From the NCBI GenBank assembly GCA_964611275.1, contig CAZSZS010000040.1:3091-67090 (forward strand): a stretch of DNA of 64,000 bases. The letters run 5' to 3'. Every line of letters starts with the position of its first letter. The first letter of the stretch is position 1. The notes under the pieces are model-generated. The model made no database searches. It saw only the letters and a program-made list of their open reading frames with translations, and was not told where the DNA came from. Both the position numbers and the translations under genes were made by a program. This document shows positions 17,651 to 26,018 of this stretch, piece after piece. Origin of the DNA: WJMT01 sp964611275 (GTDB taxonomy: Bacteria; Acidobacteriota; Aminicenantia; Aminicenantales; Aminicenantaceae).

Positions 17651-20600
17651 CTAATTATTAGGCTTTGTTTTTTTCAGTATGATGGATATTTTCAGCCCTG
17701 AAGGTGTGTTTGGAGAGGCTTTGATGCTTCCTCCGTGGTCTTCAAGTATTTTTTTTGCAATGGGAAGGCCTAATCCTGTTCCTCCTTCCTTAGTTGAAAA
17801 ATAAGGCCTAAAGATCTCATCCAGCATATTTTTTTTGATACCCTGTCCGGTGTCACTTATTTCAAGATGGATTTCATCATTCTTGGAAGAAGCTTTGATC
17901 TCGATCACTCCCTTGTCTTTAATGGATTCTATGGCATTTGTAAGAATATTTCTGAAAACCGTTTTGATTTTTGCTTTATCTCCGGAAAAAAACATATCCT
18001 GTTTTTGGAATGTTTCTTTAAATGTGATTCTTTCGGACAAAATGCTTTTGTAGGGATCTATGGTCTCTTTTATGGTTTCTTTCAGATTTAAAGTTTCCTT
18101 TTGCAGCGTGCCCTTTTTGGATGTTTCTAAGAAATCCTGGGCTATTTTTCTTAGATTCTCCACTTCCGTGACTATGTATGATGTTGATTCTTTCAGAACT
18201 TTTTCGAAATCCTCTTTATTGTCTTCATATACGGTTAGAAGGTGTTCGGCGGATAGCTGTATCGGAGTCAGCGGATTTTTTATTTCGTGGGCCACTTTTC
18301 TGGCCATTTCAGCCCATGCTATTTTTTTACTGATGTCTGCAAGTTCCTGCTGGTGTTTTCTGAGGCTTTTCACCATTGTATTGAAGCCGTTTATCAGAGT
18401 TTTCATCTCGTCTTGCTTTTTGTAATCAATGGATACTTTAAGATTTCCTAAACTGACTTCTCTGGTCCCCGAAAGGAGTCTTTTGATGGGATTGAGAATC
18501 ATATCTCCAATTCCTTTTGCAACAACGAGGACAGCAGCGATGAAGAAAAATGAAATGAACACAAGGAATTCGAACAGTTCATAAGAAAATGTTGATATTT
18601 CTTCTTGTTCAAGGGGAAAGGGAAGAGATATCAGAAAGAAAGAATCCTGATATTCATAAGGAATAGTCAGGGTATGAAAGGAATATTCTCCAATTTTTTG
18701 GGTCTGCGTGTAAAACGGATTGTTCTCATAGAGGGCTTTATAATACACACCCCCGTCAATGAGTTCAGGAAGGATACCGTAGTCAAAAAATTCCCTGTGG
18801 CTTGAAGAAACAAGTTTTCCGTTTACGTAAAGGTTTACGTCATTTGATATGGTCGAGCTGATCCACATGACCATTTCGTCCGGAGGTATGGTCACACTAA
18901 GCTCTTCTTCGTTCTGGAAAAAAATAAAATCTTCCATGACACTGTTGGCGAATTTTGCCTGAACCTCTGCTTCTTCGGTTATTTTCTGGGTGAAAATCTG
19001 TGAAAAGTAACCTCTGGTTAAAAGAGAAAACAGAAGAAGGGGAAGAAGAGACACAGCGATAAAGGAGATATAGACCTTGTTAGAGAAAGACCAAAAAGGG
19101 TTTTTCATCTTTTTTTTGTGAAAAAATGAAAAATAGGCAAGGGCAGCTATGGATAGAAAGAGAAGGTAGAAAAAGAATATGACTAGAAATTCGACTGAGT
19201 GAGTGATAAAGGATTTTATAGGTATGAAAAGCGAATAAATAGAACCTTCCTTTACAAAATAGATGCTTTTGAATTTTTTCCCTTTATCTGAAAAAACAGC
19301 CCAAACAGGTTGGTCTGAAGAGTGGATCTCGTCAAGATATTTTGAGGGAATGCCTTTCGATATATTGTTCGGATTGAATACGGGTTTTCCTCGAGGATTG
19401 AAAATGGCAAATCCCAGTTTGATGTGTCTTAGAGAAGGAATGGAAGTAGCTCTTGTGAGCTCAAAATATGGATTTGCAGAATAAAGAAACGGAAGCATCT
19501 CATGACCGACAGAGAGAGAAAGAATGGTTCTTCCTATCCCTTGATCGTTCTCTATCCAGTCTTTATATCCTGTAAGAAAACGCTTCTCCTCTCCTAAAAA
19601 AGGAACACTCTGGCTTATGATGGTCCAGCTCTCACTAAGAGGAAGGGCCACTCCGTTTTGCAGATTCGGGATATTTAGGGAAAATCTGGAAAGGATATTT
19701 CCCTCGGGACCGAGCATCTCAAAGCTTGAGTACCAGTTAAATTTCGAGATGAGAGTCCTCTCCCAGAGCGAGGCAGCCATTTCCGAAGGATTTTGGTGAT
19801 GAAAAAAAGACAGTATCTGGTTTTGGTTTTCATTTATTTCCTGTATTGATTCTTGAATAAGAAATACAGCCCAGTCTTCCAGTGTTGTGATTGTGTATCT
19901 TAGAGAATGCTCTAAAATGGCTTTCTTTTTATCAACACTTGTGAAATGAAGGGAGGAATGGATAAAAAGAACGGATATCACAAACGCAGATAACAGAAAT
20001 CTTTTTCTTTTTTGGAGACCGGGGAAATAAATCAGGACAAAAAGGAGAAATAGGACGGCTGCCTGAAGGCCAAAGATAAGGGCAGGGTTTTTCCCCAGAT
20101 GAATAATTACGTAAGCGCCTATCGTGACAAGCAGTGCGGTAAATGGGATGAGCTTGTTTGGAGAAAAGAAACAGGCTGTTCTCAAAGCCATGTAACCCAG
20201 GACAAAGAAACTGAAAGAAAAGAGTATGATACTGATATGCAGAAGAATAAAGCTGGGATGTAAAGACAGACTCAACAATGCCTGTTTTGTGTTGAAGGCC
20301 AGCCTGTAAAGCAGCTCATGCAGAAGGAAGATAAGAAATACGGATATAACCGAGGATAATAAGCTCAGGATGATGCTTAATGGAACAGATGCCTTTTGGG
20401 TCCATTTTTTTTTGGATCTGTTGAATAAAGACAGAAGAAAGATAAGGAGGGATGCGAGCAGAAGAGAGGATAGAAATATATCAGCAGGTGATTTTGTGAG
20501 GTTATCCAGGGAGATGAAGCTTGCTGAATCCGGAGAAAATATGGGCATGGATTGAACAGGTTCGAGCCTGCTTACGGGGAGAAAAATCAGGCGGATAGCG

Positions 20601-21547
20601 ATCATGATCGCTATGACGCTTATTTTCCGGGCCGGACTGAATTTTTTTGATAACCGGGAAGACCTTATGATGTATATGAGAAGCAGAATAAGAGAGAGAA
20701 TTGAGAGAAGATAAAATCCCAGCCGTATGTTCTGTTTTTGAGCGGAGATGATTGAAGTCAGGGGAGGCAGACTCAGAGTAACTGTGGCCATTATATGACC
20801 TTCTTCGTTCCTCAGGGGAAAAAACATGGTCTGTATCTCATTTTGAAGCCTCGGCTGTCCTATATATTCATCTTTATATTTGCTGAATATTCTTTCAAAA
20901 CCGGAAATGTCATCCCTGAAATCCCAGTAGTCGATTTTGCAGTCAGCCATCAGCTGGTTCCTAAGGAAATGATGCTCCTGCAGATACTGGGCCTTAAACT
21001 GGGGCAGAAACGCCAGCAGATAATAGAAGACGACGGAATGCCCTCCACTGTCGGTACTAACGGAGACCACATATACGGATGCTTTGTCTTTTATTAAGAA
21101 TGTTTGTTTGTCCCGGTAGTGTTCATTGTTATCCGAATAAAGGATTTGCCGGACGTCTATGACTTTGCCGTCCCACATTTCAATCTGTCCAAATGCGTCA
21201 TATAAGGCTATTCCCTCTTTGTTCTTATCAATTTGGAATTTCTGAAAAAAGGTGAAGATTTTTTCTTCTTCCGGCAGGGCCGTGCGGTTAAGGATATCAT
21301 GTTTGCTGAGGATTTGATTGATAATGGAAGAGAATTCCGTTTTTATGGCATGAGATTTGTTCCGCAGCCGGGCCAAGCTTTTTTGATGGTAATTTGGAGA
21401 AATCAATATCGGGTAGGCCAGCCATAGAAGAAGAAGGAGAACACAAAGGGCCGTTGATGTGAAAAAGCTGAACAGCAGAAATCTGTATTGTTGTCCGCTT
21501 TTGTTTTGATTCAAATTCTTGCTGCTTTTATTTCTATGATTTTCCAT
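17651..21547 (-). CDS. Very large multi-pass NtrY-like sensor histidine kinase
   Basis: 1,298 aa, about twice the usual size. Residues 20-45 are a TM helix, followed by an extracytoplasmic sensor region to about 275. Then comes a block of seven or eight TM helices (about 280-540), a second extracytoplasmic region (about 545-770), two TM helices, a third sensor-like region, a last TM near 1000 and a HAMP domain. The kinase core has His1087 in VAHEIKNPLTP, then NILTNAIESI (N box), ISDTGQGIKKNM (G1) and GGTGLGLPIAKKI (G2). It should autophosphorylate and pass the phosphate to an unknown regulator; no response regulator gene is adjacent. It overlaps the upstream small exported protein gene by 37 bp, so the two are co-expressed and may work together. 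The middle TM block is unidentified. Confidence 0.88.
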   Translation of the reverse strand: MENHRNKSSKNLNQNKSGQQYRFLLFSFFTSTALCVLLLLLWLAYPILISPNYHQKSLARLRNKSHAIKTEFSSIINQILSKHDILNRTALPEEEKIFTFFQKFQIDKNKEGIALYDAFGQIEMWDGKVIDVRQILYSDNNEHYRDKQTFLIKDKASVYVVSVSTDSGGHSVVFYYLLAFLPQFKAQYLQEHHFLRNQLMADCKIDYWDFRDDISGFERIFSKYKDEYIGQPRLQNEIQTMFFPLRNEEGHIMATVTLSLPPLTSIISAQKQNIRLGFYLLSILSLILLLIYIIRSSRLSKKFSPARKISVIAIMIAIRLIFLPVSRLEPVQSMPIFSPDSASFISLDNLTKSPADIFLSSLLLASLLIFLLSLFNRSKKKWTQKASVPLSIILSLLSSVISVFLIFLLHELLYRLAFNTKQALLSLSLHPSFILLHISIILFSFSFFVLGYMALRTACFFSPNKLIPFTALLVTIGAYVIIHLGKNPALIFGLQAAVLFLLFVLIYFPGLQKRKRFLLSAFVISVLFIHSSLHFTSVDKKKAILEHSLRYTITTLEDWAVFLIQESIQEINENQNQILSFFHHQNPSEMAASLWERTLISKFNWYSSFEMLGPEGNILSRFSLNIPNLQNGVALPLSESWTIISQSVPFLGEEKRFLTGYKDWIENDQGIGRTILSLSVGHEMLPFLYSANPYFELTRATSIPSLRHIKLGFAIFNPRGKPVFNPNNISKGIPSKYLDEIHSSDQPVWAVFSDKGKKFKSIYFVKEGSIYSLFIPIKSFITHSVEFLVIFFFYLLFLSIAALAYFSFFHKKKMKNPFWSFSNKVYISFIAVSLLPLLLFSLLTRGYFSQIFTQKITEEAEVQAKFANSVMEDFIFFQNEEELSVTIPPDEMVMWISSTISNDVNLYVNGKLVSSSHREFFDYGILPELIDGGVYYKALYENNPFYTQTQKIGEYSFHTLTIPYEYQDSFFLISLPFPLEQEEISTFSYELFEFLVFISFFFIAAVLVVAKGIGDMILNPIKRLLSGTREVSLGNLKVSIDYKKQDEMKTLINGFNTMVKSLRKHQQELADISKKIAWAEMARKVAHEIKNPLTPIQLSAEHLLTVYEDNKEDFEKVLKESTSYIVTEVENLRKIAQDFLETSKKGTLQKETLNLKETIKETIDPYKSILSERITFKETFQKQDMFFSGDKAKIKTVFRNILTNAIESIKDKGVIEIKASSKNDEIHLEISDTGQGIKKNMLDEIFRPYFSTKEGGTGLGLPIAKKILEDHGGSIKASPNTPSGLKISIILKKTKPNN

Positions 21548-21951
21548 TTATCAGGTTCATTTTTGCCGGTGGTTTCTGATTTTTTCAAAAGGAAAAACAC
21601 ATGATAAACATACTGGTTGTTGTTTTTTTTGTCCTTAAAAGACCATCTTGATTTAAAAATTGTGTTATCGTTCTGTATCTCTCTTTCCTCCGACAGAGAG
21701 TAGAATTCAAAGGTCGGATAGTGTGAGAATATTTTCTGGAAGAGAAAGAAGGCCTGCTGGTCAGTGAGTTGATCGGAAAAAGAAATCGGCTCAGGGAATG
21801 ATAGATTGACATGGCCGTCTGAGGGGAAAAGCAAAGAGAGCATGTGGGCGTTGTTTTGAAGGAAGGCTCTTTCGATTTTATTGGAGACGGTATTTGATTG
21901 AGGGGCCAAAAGGGAAAAAATCAGGGTTAATATGACTGTTAACTGACTCAT
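21511..21951 (-). CDS. Small exported DUF4783-like protein
   Basis: 146 aa with an N-terminal signal sequence (LTVILTLIFSLLAPQS). The rest resembles the DUF4783/NTF2-like fold: helix LFPSDGHVNLSFPE, then QQAFFLFQKIFSHYPTFEF, then beta strands to the end. The family is exported and of unknown function. Its 3' end overlaps the start of the giant histidine kinase by 37 bp. A ligand-binding or accessory role for the sensor is inferred from this overlap. Confidence 0.65.
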   Translation of the reverse strand: MSQLTVILTLIFSLLAPQSNTVSNKIERAFLQNNAHMLSLLFPSDGHVNLSFPEPISFSDQLTDQQAFFLFQKIFSHYPTFEFYSLSEEREIQNDNTIFKSRWSFKDKKNNNQYVYHVFFLLKKSETTGKNEPDKWKIIEIKAARI

Positions 21952-22097
21952 AAAAATATATTAACATAATATGTTTCCTGTAGGAAGGCTCTCGTTATGT
22001 GCCTGGATTTTCGCTGCCGCATTCCCTTCCTTCACATCAAAAGGCAAAAGAGGTAGAATAAACAAAAACTGCGAACCGTATACTTAGGGAAGATACC

Positions 22098-22532
22098 ATG
22101 TCCGAAGAACTTTCTTTTGGCGTTAAAAAGTCAAAGGAAAGAGCTCTGCACAGGAGGATGAAAAGGCTGGAAATCTATGAAAAGGACCTGGTAGAGAATT
22201 TTATTCGTTCAAGCGGGAAAGGGGGGCAGAGGACGAACAAAGTGTCCACATGCGTTTATTTGAAACACATACCCACCGGGCTGGAAGTCAAGTGTCAAAA
22301 GGAAAGACAGCAGTCCATAAACAGGTTTCTGGCGAGAAGGCTTCTTGCTGATAAGATCGAATCCATGATTCTGGGAGAGAAGAGCAGGGAGAAGCAGAGA
22401 ATTGAAAAGATACGGCGTCAAAAAAGAAAGCGTTCCAAGAGAGCTAAGGAAAAAATGTTAGAGGAGAAAAAGAAGCAGGCGGAAAAAAAGAAAAGGCGCA
22501 GCTATAAGCCGGAACCTGAGGATTTTGAATAA
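22098..22532 (+). CDS. Release-factor-like peptidyl-tRNA hydrolase (GGQ domain, ribosome rescue)
   Basis: 144 aa. The GGQ loop reads SSGKGGQRTNKVSTCV, the catalytic motif that hydrolyses peptidyl-tRNA in the ribosome. It lacks the stop-codon recognition domain of RF1 and RF2. The C-terminal 50 residues are almost wholly Lys/Arg/Glu (ending KKRRSYKPEPEDFE), as in ArfB-type proteins whose tail enters the mRNA channel. A role in rescue of stalled ribosomes is inferred. The ATG has GGAAG upstream. The family name in databases is peptide chain release factor-like protein; it might instead be specific to a particular stalled state. Confidence 0.87.
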   Translation: MSEELSFGVKKSKERALHRRMKRLEIYEKDLVENFIRSSGKGGQRTNKVSTCVYLKHIPTGLEVKCQKERQQSINRFLARRLLADKIESMILGEKSREKQRIEKIRRQKRKRSKRAKEKMLEEKKKQAEKKKRRSYKPEPEDFE

Positions 22533-22633
22533 CCTGAACAATTCAGCTCATTAAATTCACTTAAAAGGAATAAAGAGGACTTTATGTGAGTCTAATATAA
22601 AGAAGAGGTGAATTTCATACGGATTGAAACCGG

Positions 22634-22867
22634 ATGGATGAGAAGAAGCTCATATCTCTGGCTCGTGATGGTAATAAAGATGCATTTAGGGAACTTGTCA
22701 CAAAATACGAACCTCAGATAGCCGGTACTGTTATAGGCATGTTAGGTCCAGGCCCTGAAGCAGAAGATATCGGGCAGGAGACTTTTATAAGGCTTTACAG
22801 GTCTCTTTCAAAGTTTCGAGGAGAGTCTTCTTTAAGCACATATTTGACAAGAATAGCTATATTCTAG
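22634..22867 (+). pseudogene. ECF sigma-factor remnant (region 2 only)
   Basis: 77 codons covering sigma region 2: LISLARDGNKDAFRELVTKY, then AEDIGQETFIRLYRSL and SSLSTYLTRIAI. A complete ECF sigma factor is about 180-200 aa and needs region 4 to bind the -35 box. Here the frame hits a stop just after LTRIAI, where the family would continue with an Asn-rich helix. The bases that follow, in another frame, encode the C-terminal part of a different protein. This looks like a deletion scar, so function as a sigma factor is unlikely. Confidence 0.75.
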
Positions 22868-23319
22868 CCAAGCATGCAAAAACGGTCAGGGGCATAAGAG
22901 AGGACTACCAGAAGAAAATGCAAAAGGCAAACCTATCCCTGTATAATGAGCTGACTCCTTTCTTGGATCCGGTCCAGAGAAGAAGATTCAACCGAAGATT
23001 GTTTATGCCGGGCATGCCTTTTCATACCCGCGGCCGTTTATCTGACAGTTACCTTGCGGGCGAGGCGCTTGATAAGGATGTTGAATTTATAAAAACAGAG
23101 CTCTCTTTGACAGAAGAGCAGACAGAAAAGGTGAGAGAGGTTTTCAGGAAATACAGGATCCCCTTATGGACACCAAGGCTGAAATACGGAGGAGTAAGAA
23201 ATTCCGAGATGCACAAGAAAATGCTCCAACGTGTTAAGGAAAGAGACAAGGCTGTGAAAGAGGTCCTGGATGAAAGGCAGAAGAAGCGCTATGATAAATT
23301 GAGAAAACAGGTCAATTGA
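22861..23319 (+). pseudogene. Spy/CpxP-like periplasmic protein remnant (N-terminus missing)
   Basis: The frame reads AKHAKTVRGIREDYQKKMQK then LSLYNELTPFLDP, and ends with a second helical repeat (ELSLTEEQTEKVREVFRKY, KAVKEVLDERQKKRYDKL). The repeated LTxxQ-like and KYDKL-like helices are those of Spy/CpxP/zinc-resistance-associated proteins, which are exported. No signal peptide precedes it; instead the frame runs back into the sigma-factor remnant. An internal ATG at 22918 could start a 133-aa cytosolic product. The most likely history is a deletion that removed sigma region 4, an anti-sigma gene and the N-terminus of this gene. The end overlaps the convergent SGNH gene by eight bases. Confidence 0.65.
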
Positions 23320-23992
23320 TATATTTTTCCACGGCTGATTTCCATAAAAGGTAGCCTGCTCCGGTCAGATGCAGGCCGTCATTCGTATAGTTCGGATCAA
23401 GCTTTTGGTCTTTTGTCGCAAAATGGGAATATAAATCTATATATGTGATTTTATTTATATCAGAGAAATTTTTTAAGGCCCTATTGATCCTGATGATCTC
23501 TTCTGTCTTGTTGACGTGATTTTCAAAAATTGTATAGTCCTTGTTAACCGGAAGCAGGCTCTGGAGAAAGATTTCCGTATCCGGCGTTTTTTTATGGATG
23601 ATTTTCACGATCTGCTTGATGTTGTAGACCACTTCTGTTTCAATTTTTCCGTCTGCCAGGTCGTTTATCCCTATCATTAGGAAGATCTTTAATGGTTTTG
23701 ATTCCACGACTTCGTCCAGCCTGTGAAGGACTCCGGATGTGATGTCCCCGCTGATCCCTCTGTTGATGATTCTTTTGTCCTGGAACATCTCACTCCAGTT
23801 GCATCCGTCTGTAATGCTGTCTCCTAAAAAAATAATCTCATTTTCTGCATTAGGAAGCATTTCAAATAAAGATACACGTTGATGCCAGTAAGGGTAAAAT
23901 GTGTTTTCGTCTTCATATGGTTCCTGGCATGACAGACTGATGAAAACCATGAGAGCCGTAGCCAGTATTATTGATTGTTTTAAGTTCCGCAT
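23312..23992 (-). CDS. SGNH/GDSL-family esterase lipoprotein
   Basis: 226 aa. The signal peptide ends with the lipobox FISLSC. Blocks of the SGNH fold are all visible: IIFLGDSITDG (nucleophile Ser), NRGISGD (Gly), IGINDLAD (Asn) and NDGLHLTGAGY (Asp and His). It probably removes acetyl or other acyl groups from sugars at the cell envelope; the substrate is unknown. It is the last gene of the long minus-strand block that begins at ftsH, though a 45-bp gap from the M20 gene leaves it open whether they share a transcript. Confidence 0.88.
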   Translation of the reverse strand: MRNLKQSIILATALMVFISLSCQEPYEDENTFYPYWHQRVSLFEMLPNAENEIIFLGDSITDGCNWSEMFQDKRIINRGISGDITSGVLHRLDEVVESKPLKIFLMIGINDLADGKIETEVVYNIKQIVKIIHKKTPDTEIFLQSLLPVNKDYTIFENHVNKTEEIIRINRALKNFSDINKITYIDLYSHFATKDQKLDPNYTNDGLHLTGAGYLLWKSAVEKYIN

Positions 23993-24037
23993 ACTCTCCT
24001 CCTAAATAGATTATTTGCATTTGGCTCAGCGGCAGGT

Positions 24038-25264
24038 TTAAGCAGAGAGGTCTAACAATACACTGAGAAGCAGGTTAGCCGCTTTTTCCAGGTCTTCCCA
24101 GTCGATTTTCTCTTGCGGGGAGTGGCTTATTCCATCCTCACAAGGAATGAATATCATACCGGTATCAGATACAGAACTCAGGATCTGCGCATCATGCCCT
24201 GCTCCGCTGTTAAGGGTCATATAGGGATAATCCAGCTCCTTGCAAAAATGTGCCATAAGGTCTTTGAGCCGGGCTGAGGTTTTGACTGGTTCTGTTTTAT
24301 CGATGATTTTGTAGTCAAAATGAAGTCCACGCGAAGAGGATATATCATTCGCAAATTCAAGCACTTTTTTTTCTATCTCTTTAAGGGTCTGGCCGGATTG
24401 GCTTCTAAAGTCGAGAGAAAATTCAACTCTGTCAGGGATGATACTGAAGGAACCGGGGTGAATATGAGCGTTTCCTATGGTAAGCATACTCCCGTAGTGT
24501 TCTTTGGCTACATAATGGGTCCCTTTAAGCGCAAAGTCAGCCAGGCCTAAAAAGGCATCATGACGGAGTTCAAAAGGAGTGGTGCCTGCATGACTGGCTT
24601 GTCCCTGAAAAAGGCACGTCCATAAGTTTTTCCCGGCGATGTTTTCAACGATGCCTATAGACTTATCTTCTGTTTCCAGTAAAGGGCCCTGCTCAATGTG
24701 TATTTCAATAAATGCGTCGATTTCAGGCCGCTGTTCGCTGGCTTTTATGATTGTTTCTATGGTGAATTCTGTGTTTTCCAGAATATTTTTTAAAGGAGGG
24801 CCGAATTGAGTGTGTCCCTTTTCCAGCATTTCCCTTTGTATCATTCCAGTGAAGGCCCTTGAGCCTAAAAAATCTCCCGCCAGATTGCCTTCTTCATCAG
24901 TAAACGAAGCTACTGATAAGGGTTTGGTGTGCTTTATTTTTTCTTCATGGATTCTCTGCAGGCATTCAAGGGCTGAAAGAACACCGGCCGCGCCGTCAAA
25001 CATACCTCCGTTTATAACCGTGTCTATATGGGAGCCTGCCATGATTGTTTGCCCTTTTCCTTCTAAAGAGCCAAAAATATTTCCGGCCCCGTCCTGGCTG
25101 ACACAAAGACCGGCACAGGAAATCTTATCTTTAAGCCATTCCCGTGCTTCGAGGTCAGCTTTGCTGAATGAGGGGCGGCTTATTCCTCCGGCAGGGTCTT
25201 TCCCTATTTCGGAAAGCTCCATCAGGTTGTTTTTCAGGCGTTCAAGATTGATTTTCATGTTCAT
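24038..25264 (-). CDS. M20-family Zn-dependent amidohydrolase (N-carbamoylase / allantoate amidohydrolase type)
   Basis: About 408 aa. The start is set at the Met of MNMKINLERLK because GAGGAG lies 7 bases upstream; a TTG five codons earlier is part of that site. Motifs are GSHIDTVINGGMFDGAAG (His and Asp metal ligands), SFTDEEGN (Glu-Glu), EIHIEQGPLLE (His) and LNSGAGHDAQ in the dimerisation/catalytic part. These fit the hydantoinase/carbamoylase subgroup, which hydrolyses N-carbamoyl-amino acids, ureidoglycine-like compounds or allantoate. No purine or hydantoin genes are nearby, so the substrate remains open. It lies 31 bp after pdxJ on the same strand. Confidence 0.88.
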   Translation of the reverse strand: MNMKINLERLKNNLMELSEIGKDPAGGISRPSFSKADLEAREWLKDKISCAGLCVSQDGAGNIFGSLEGKGQTIMAGSHIDTVINGGMFDGAAGVLSALECLQRIHEEKIKHTKPLSVASFTDEEGNLAGDFLGSRAFTGMIQREMLEKGHTQFGPPLKNILENTEFTIETIIKASEQRPEIDAFIEIHIEQGPLLETEDKSIGIVENIAGKNLWTCLFQGQASHAGTTPFELRHDAFLGLADFALKGTHYVAKEHYGSMLTIGNAHIHPGSFSIIPDRVEFSLDFRSQSGQTLKEIEKKVLEFANDISSSRGLHFDYKIIDKTEPVKTSARLKDLMAHFCKELDYPYMTLNSGAGHDAQILSSVSDTGMIFIPCEDGISHSPQEKIDWEDLEKAANLLLSVLLDLSA

Positions 25265-25295
25265 GGGATGACTCCTCAATCTATGTTGATTTTTA

Positions 25296-26006
25296 TCATT
25301 CCAGAAGATGAAGCATATCCTTGACTGCTTTTTCTAAGCCTACAATCGAGCTTCTTGCTATGATAGAAAACCCGATGCTGAATTCTTTGATCTCCTGGAT
25401 CGCAGCTATGGGATGGATGTTCCAATAATCAAGACCGTGTCCTGCATGTACTTCGAGACCCAGGTCATGTGCTTTTTTAGCTGCGTTTATGATCTCCTGC
25501 TCCGCCTTTTTCCTCTCATCGCCCGGTTTGAGGTCAGCATACTTGCCGGTGTTTATTTCAATCAAGTCAACCTTTAATTCAGCGCATGTTTTGATCTGTT
25601 CGTCAGAAGGGTCAACAAAAATACTGACCTTGATCCCGTGCTGCTGGAGGCTACGGATATGAGGAGCCAGCTTATCTTTGTTTTTGATGACATCCAGCCC
25701 GCCTTGAGTCGTGATCTCGTGCGCCTCTTCAGGCACCAGGGAGACGACATCCGGCTTGATATCAACAGCGATCTTTTTCATTTCTTCTGTAGCAGCCATT
25801 TCTATATTCAGTTTTGTCTTTATGGTCTGCCTCAAGAGACGCAGGTCTCTCTCTTTGATGTGTCTTCTGTCACCTCGGATGTGACAGACGATACCCGAAG
25901 CACCTGCCTGTTCAGCCAGAAGTGCGGCTAAAACAGGTTCCGGGACTATGCTTTTTCGTGCTTCTCTTAATGTTGCGAAATGGTCTATATTAACAGACAG
26001 TCTCAT
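25296..26006 (-). CDS. pdxJ: Pyridoxine 5'-phosphate synthase
   Basis: 236 aa, standard length. It condenses 1-deoxy-xylulose 5-phosphate with 3-amino-2-oxopropyl phosphate in the DXP-dependent vitamin B6 pathway. Signature segments are LSVNIDHFATLREAR, HIRGDRRHIKERDL, NIEMAATEEM, VSLVPE, VSIFVDP, IEINTGKYAD and the phosphate-binding VHAGHGLDYWN. AAAGGAG precedes the ATG. It follows glmM by 12 bp in the ftsH-folP-cdaA-cdaR-glmM-pdxJ gene string. Confidence 0.96.
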   Translation of the reverse strand: MRLSVNIDHFATLREARKSIVPEPVLAALLAEQAGASGIVCHIRGDRRHIKERDLRLLRQTIKTKLNIEMAATEEMKKIAVDIKPDVVSLVPEEAHEITTQGGLDVIKNKDKLAPHIRSLQQHGIKVSIFVDPSDEQIKTCAELKVDLIEINTGKYADLKPGDERKKAEQEIINAAKKAHDLGLEVHAGHGLDYWNIHPIAAIQEIKEFSIGFSIIARSSIVGLEKAVKDMLHLLE

Positions 26007-26018
26007 ATGAGGACTCCT

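Noticed and set aside
17640..17659. AATAATT/AATTATT hairpin between mce and the histidine kinase as a terminator
   Set aside because: Only seven A-T pairs and no clear T-run directly after it; too weak to call.
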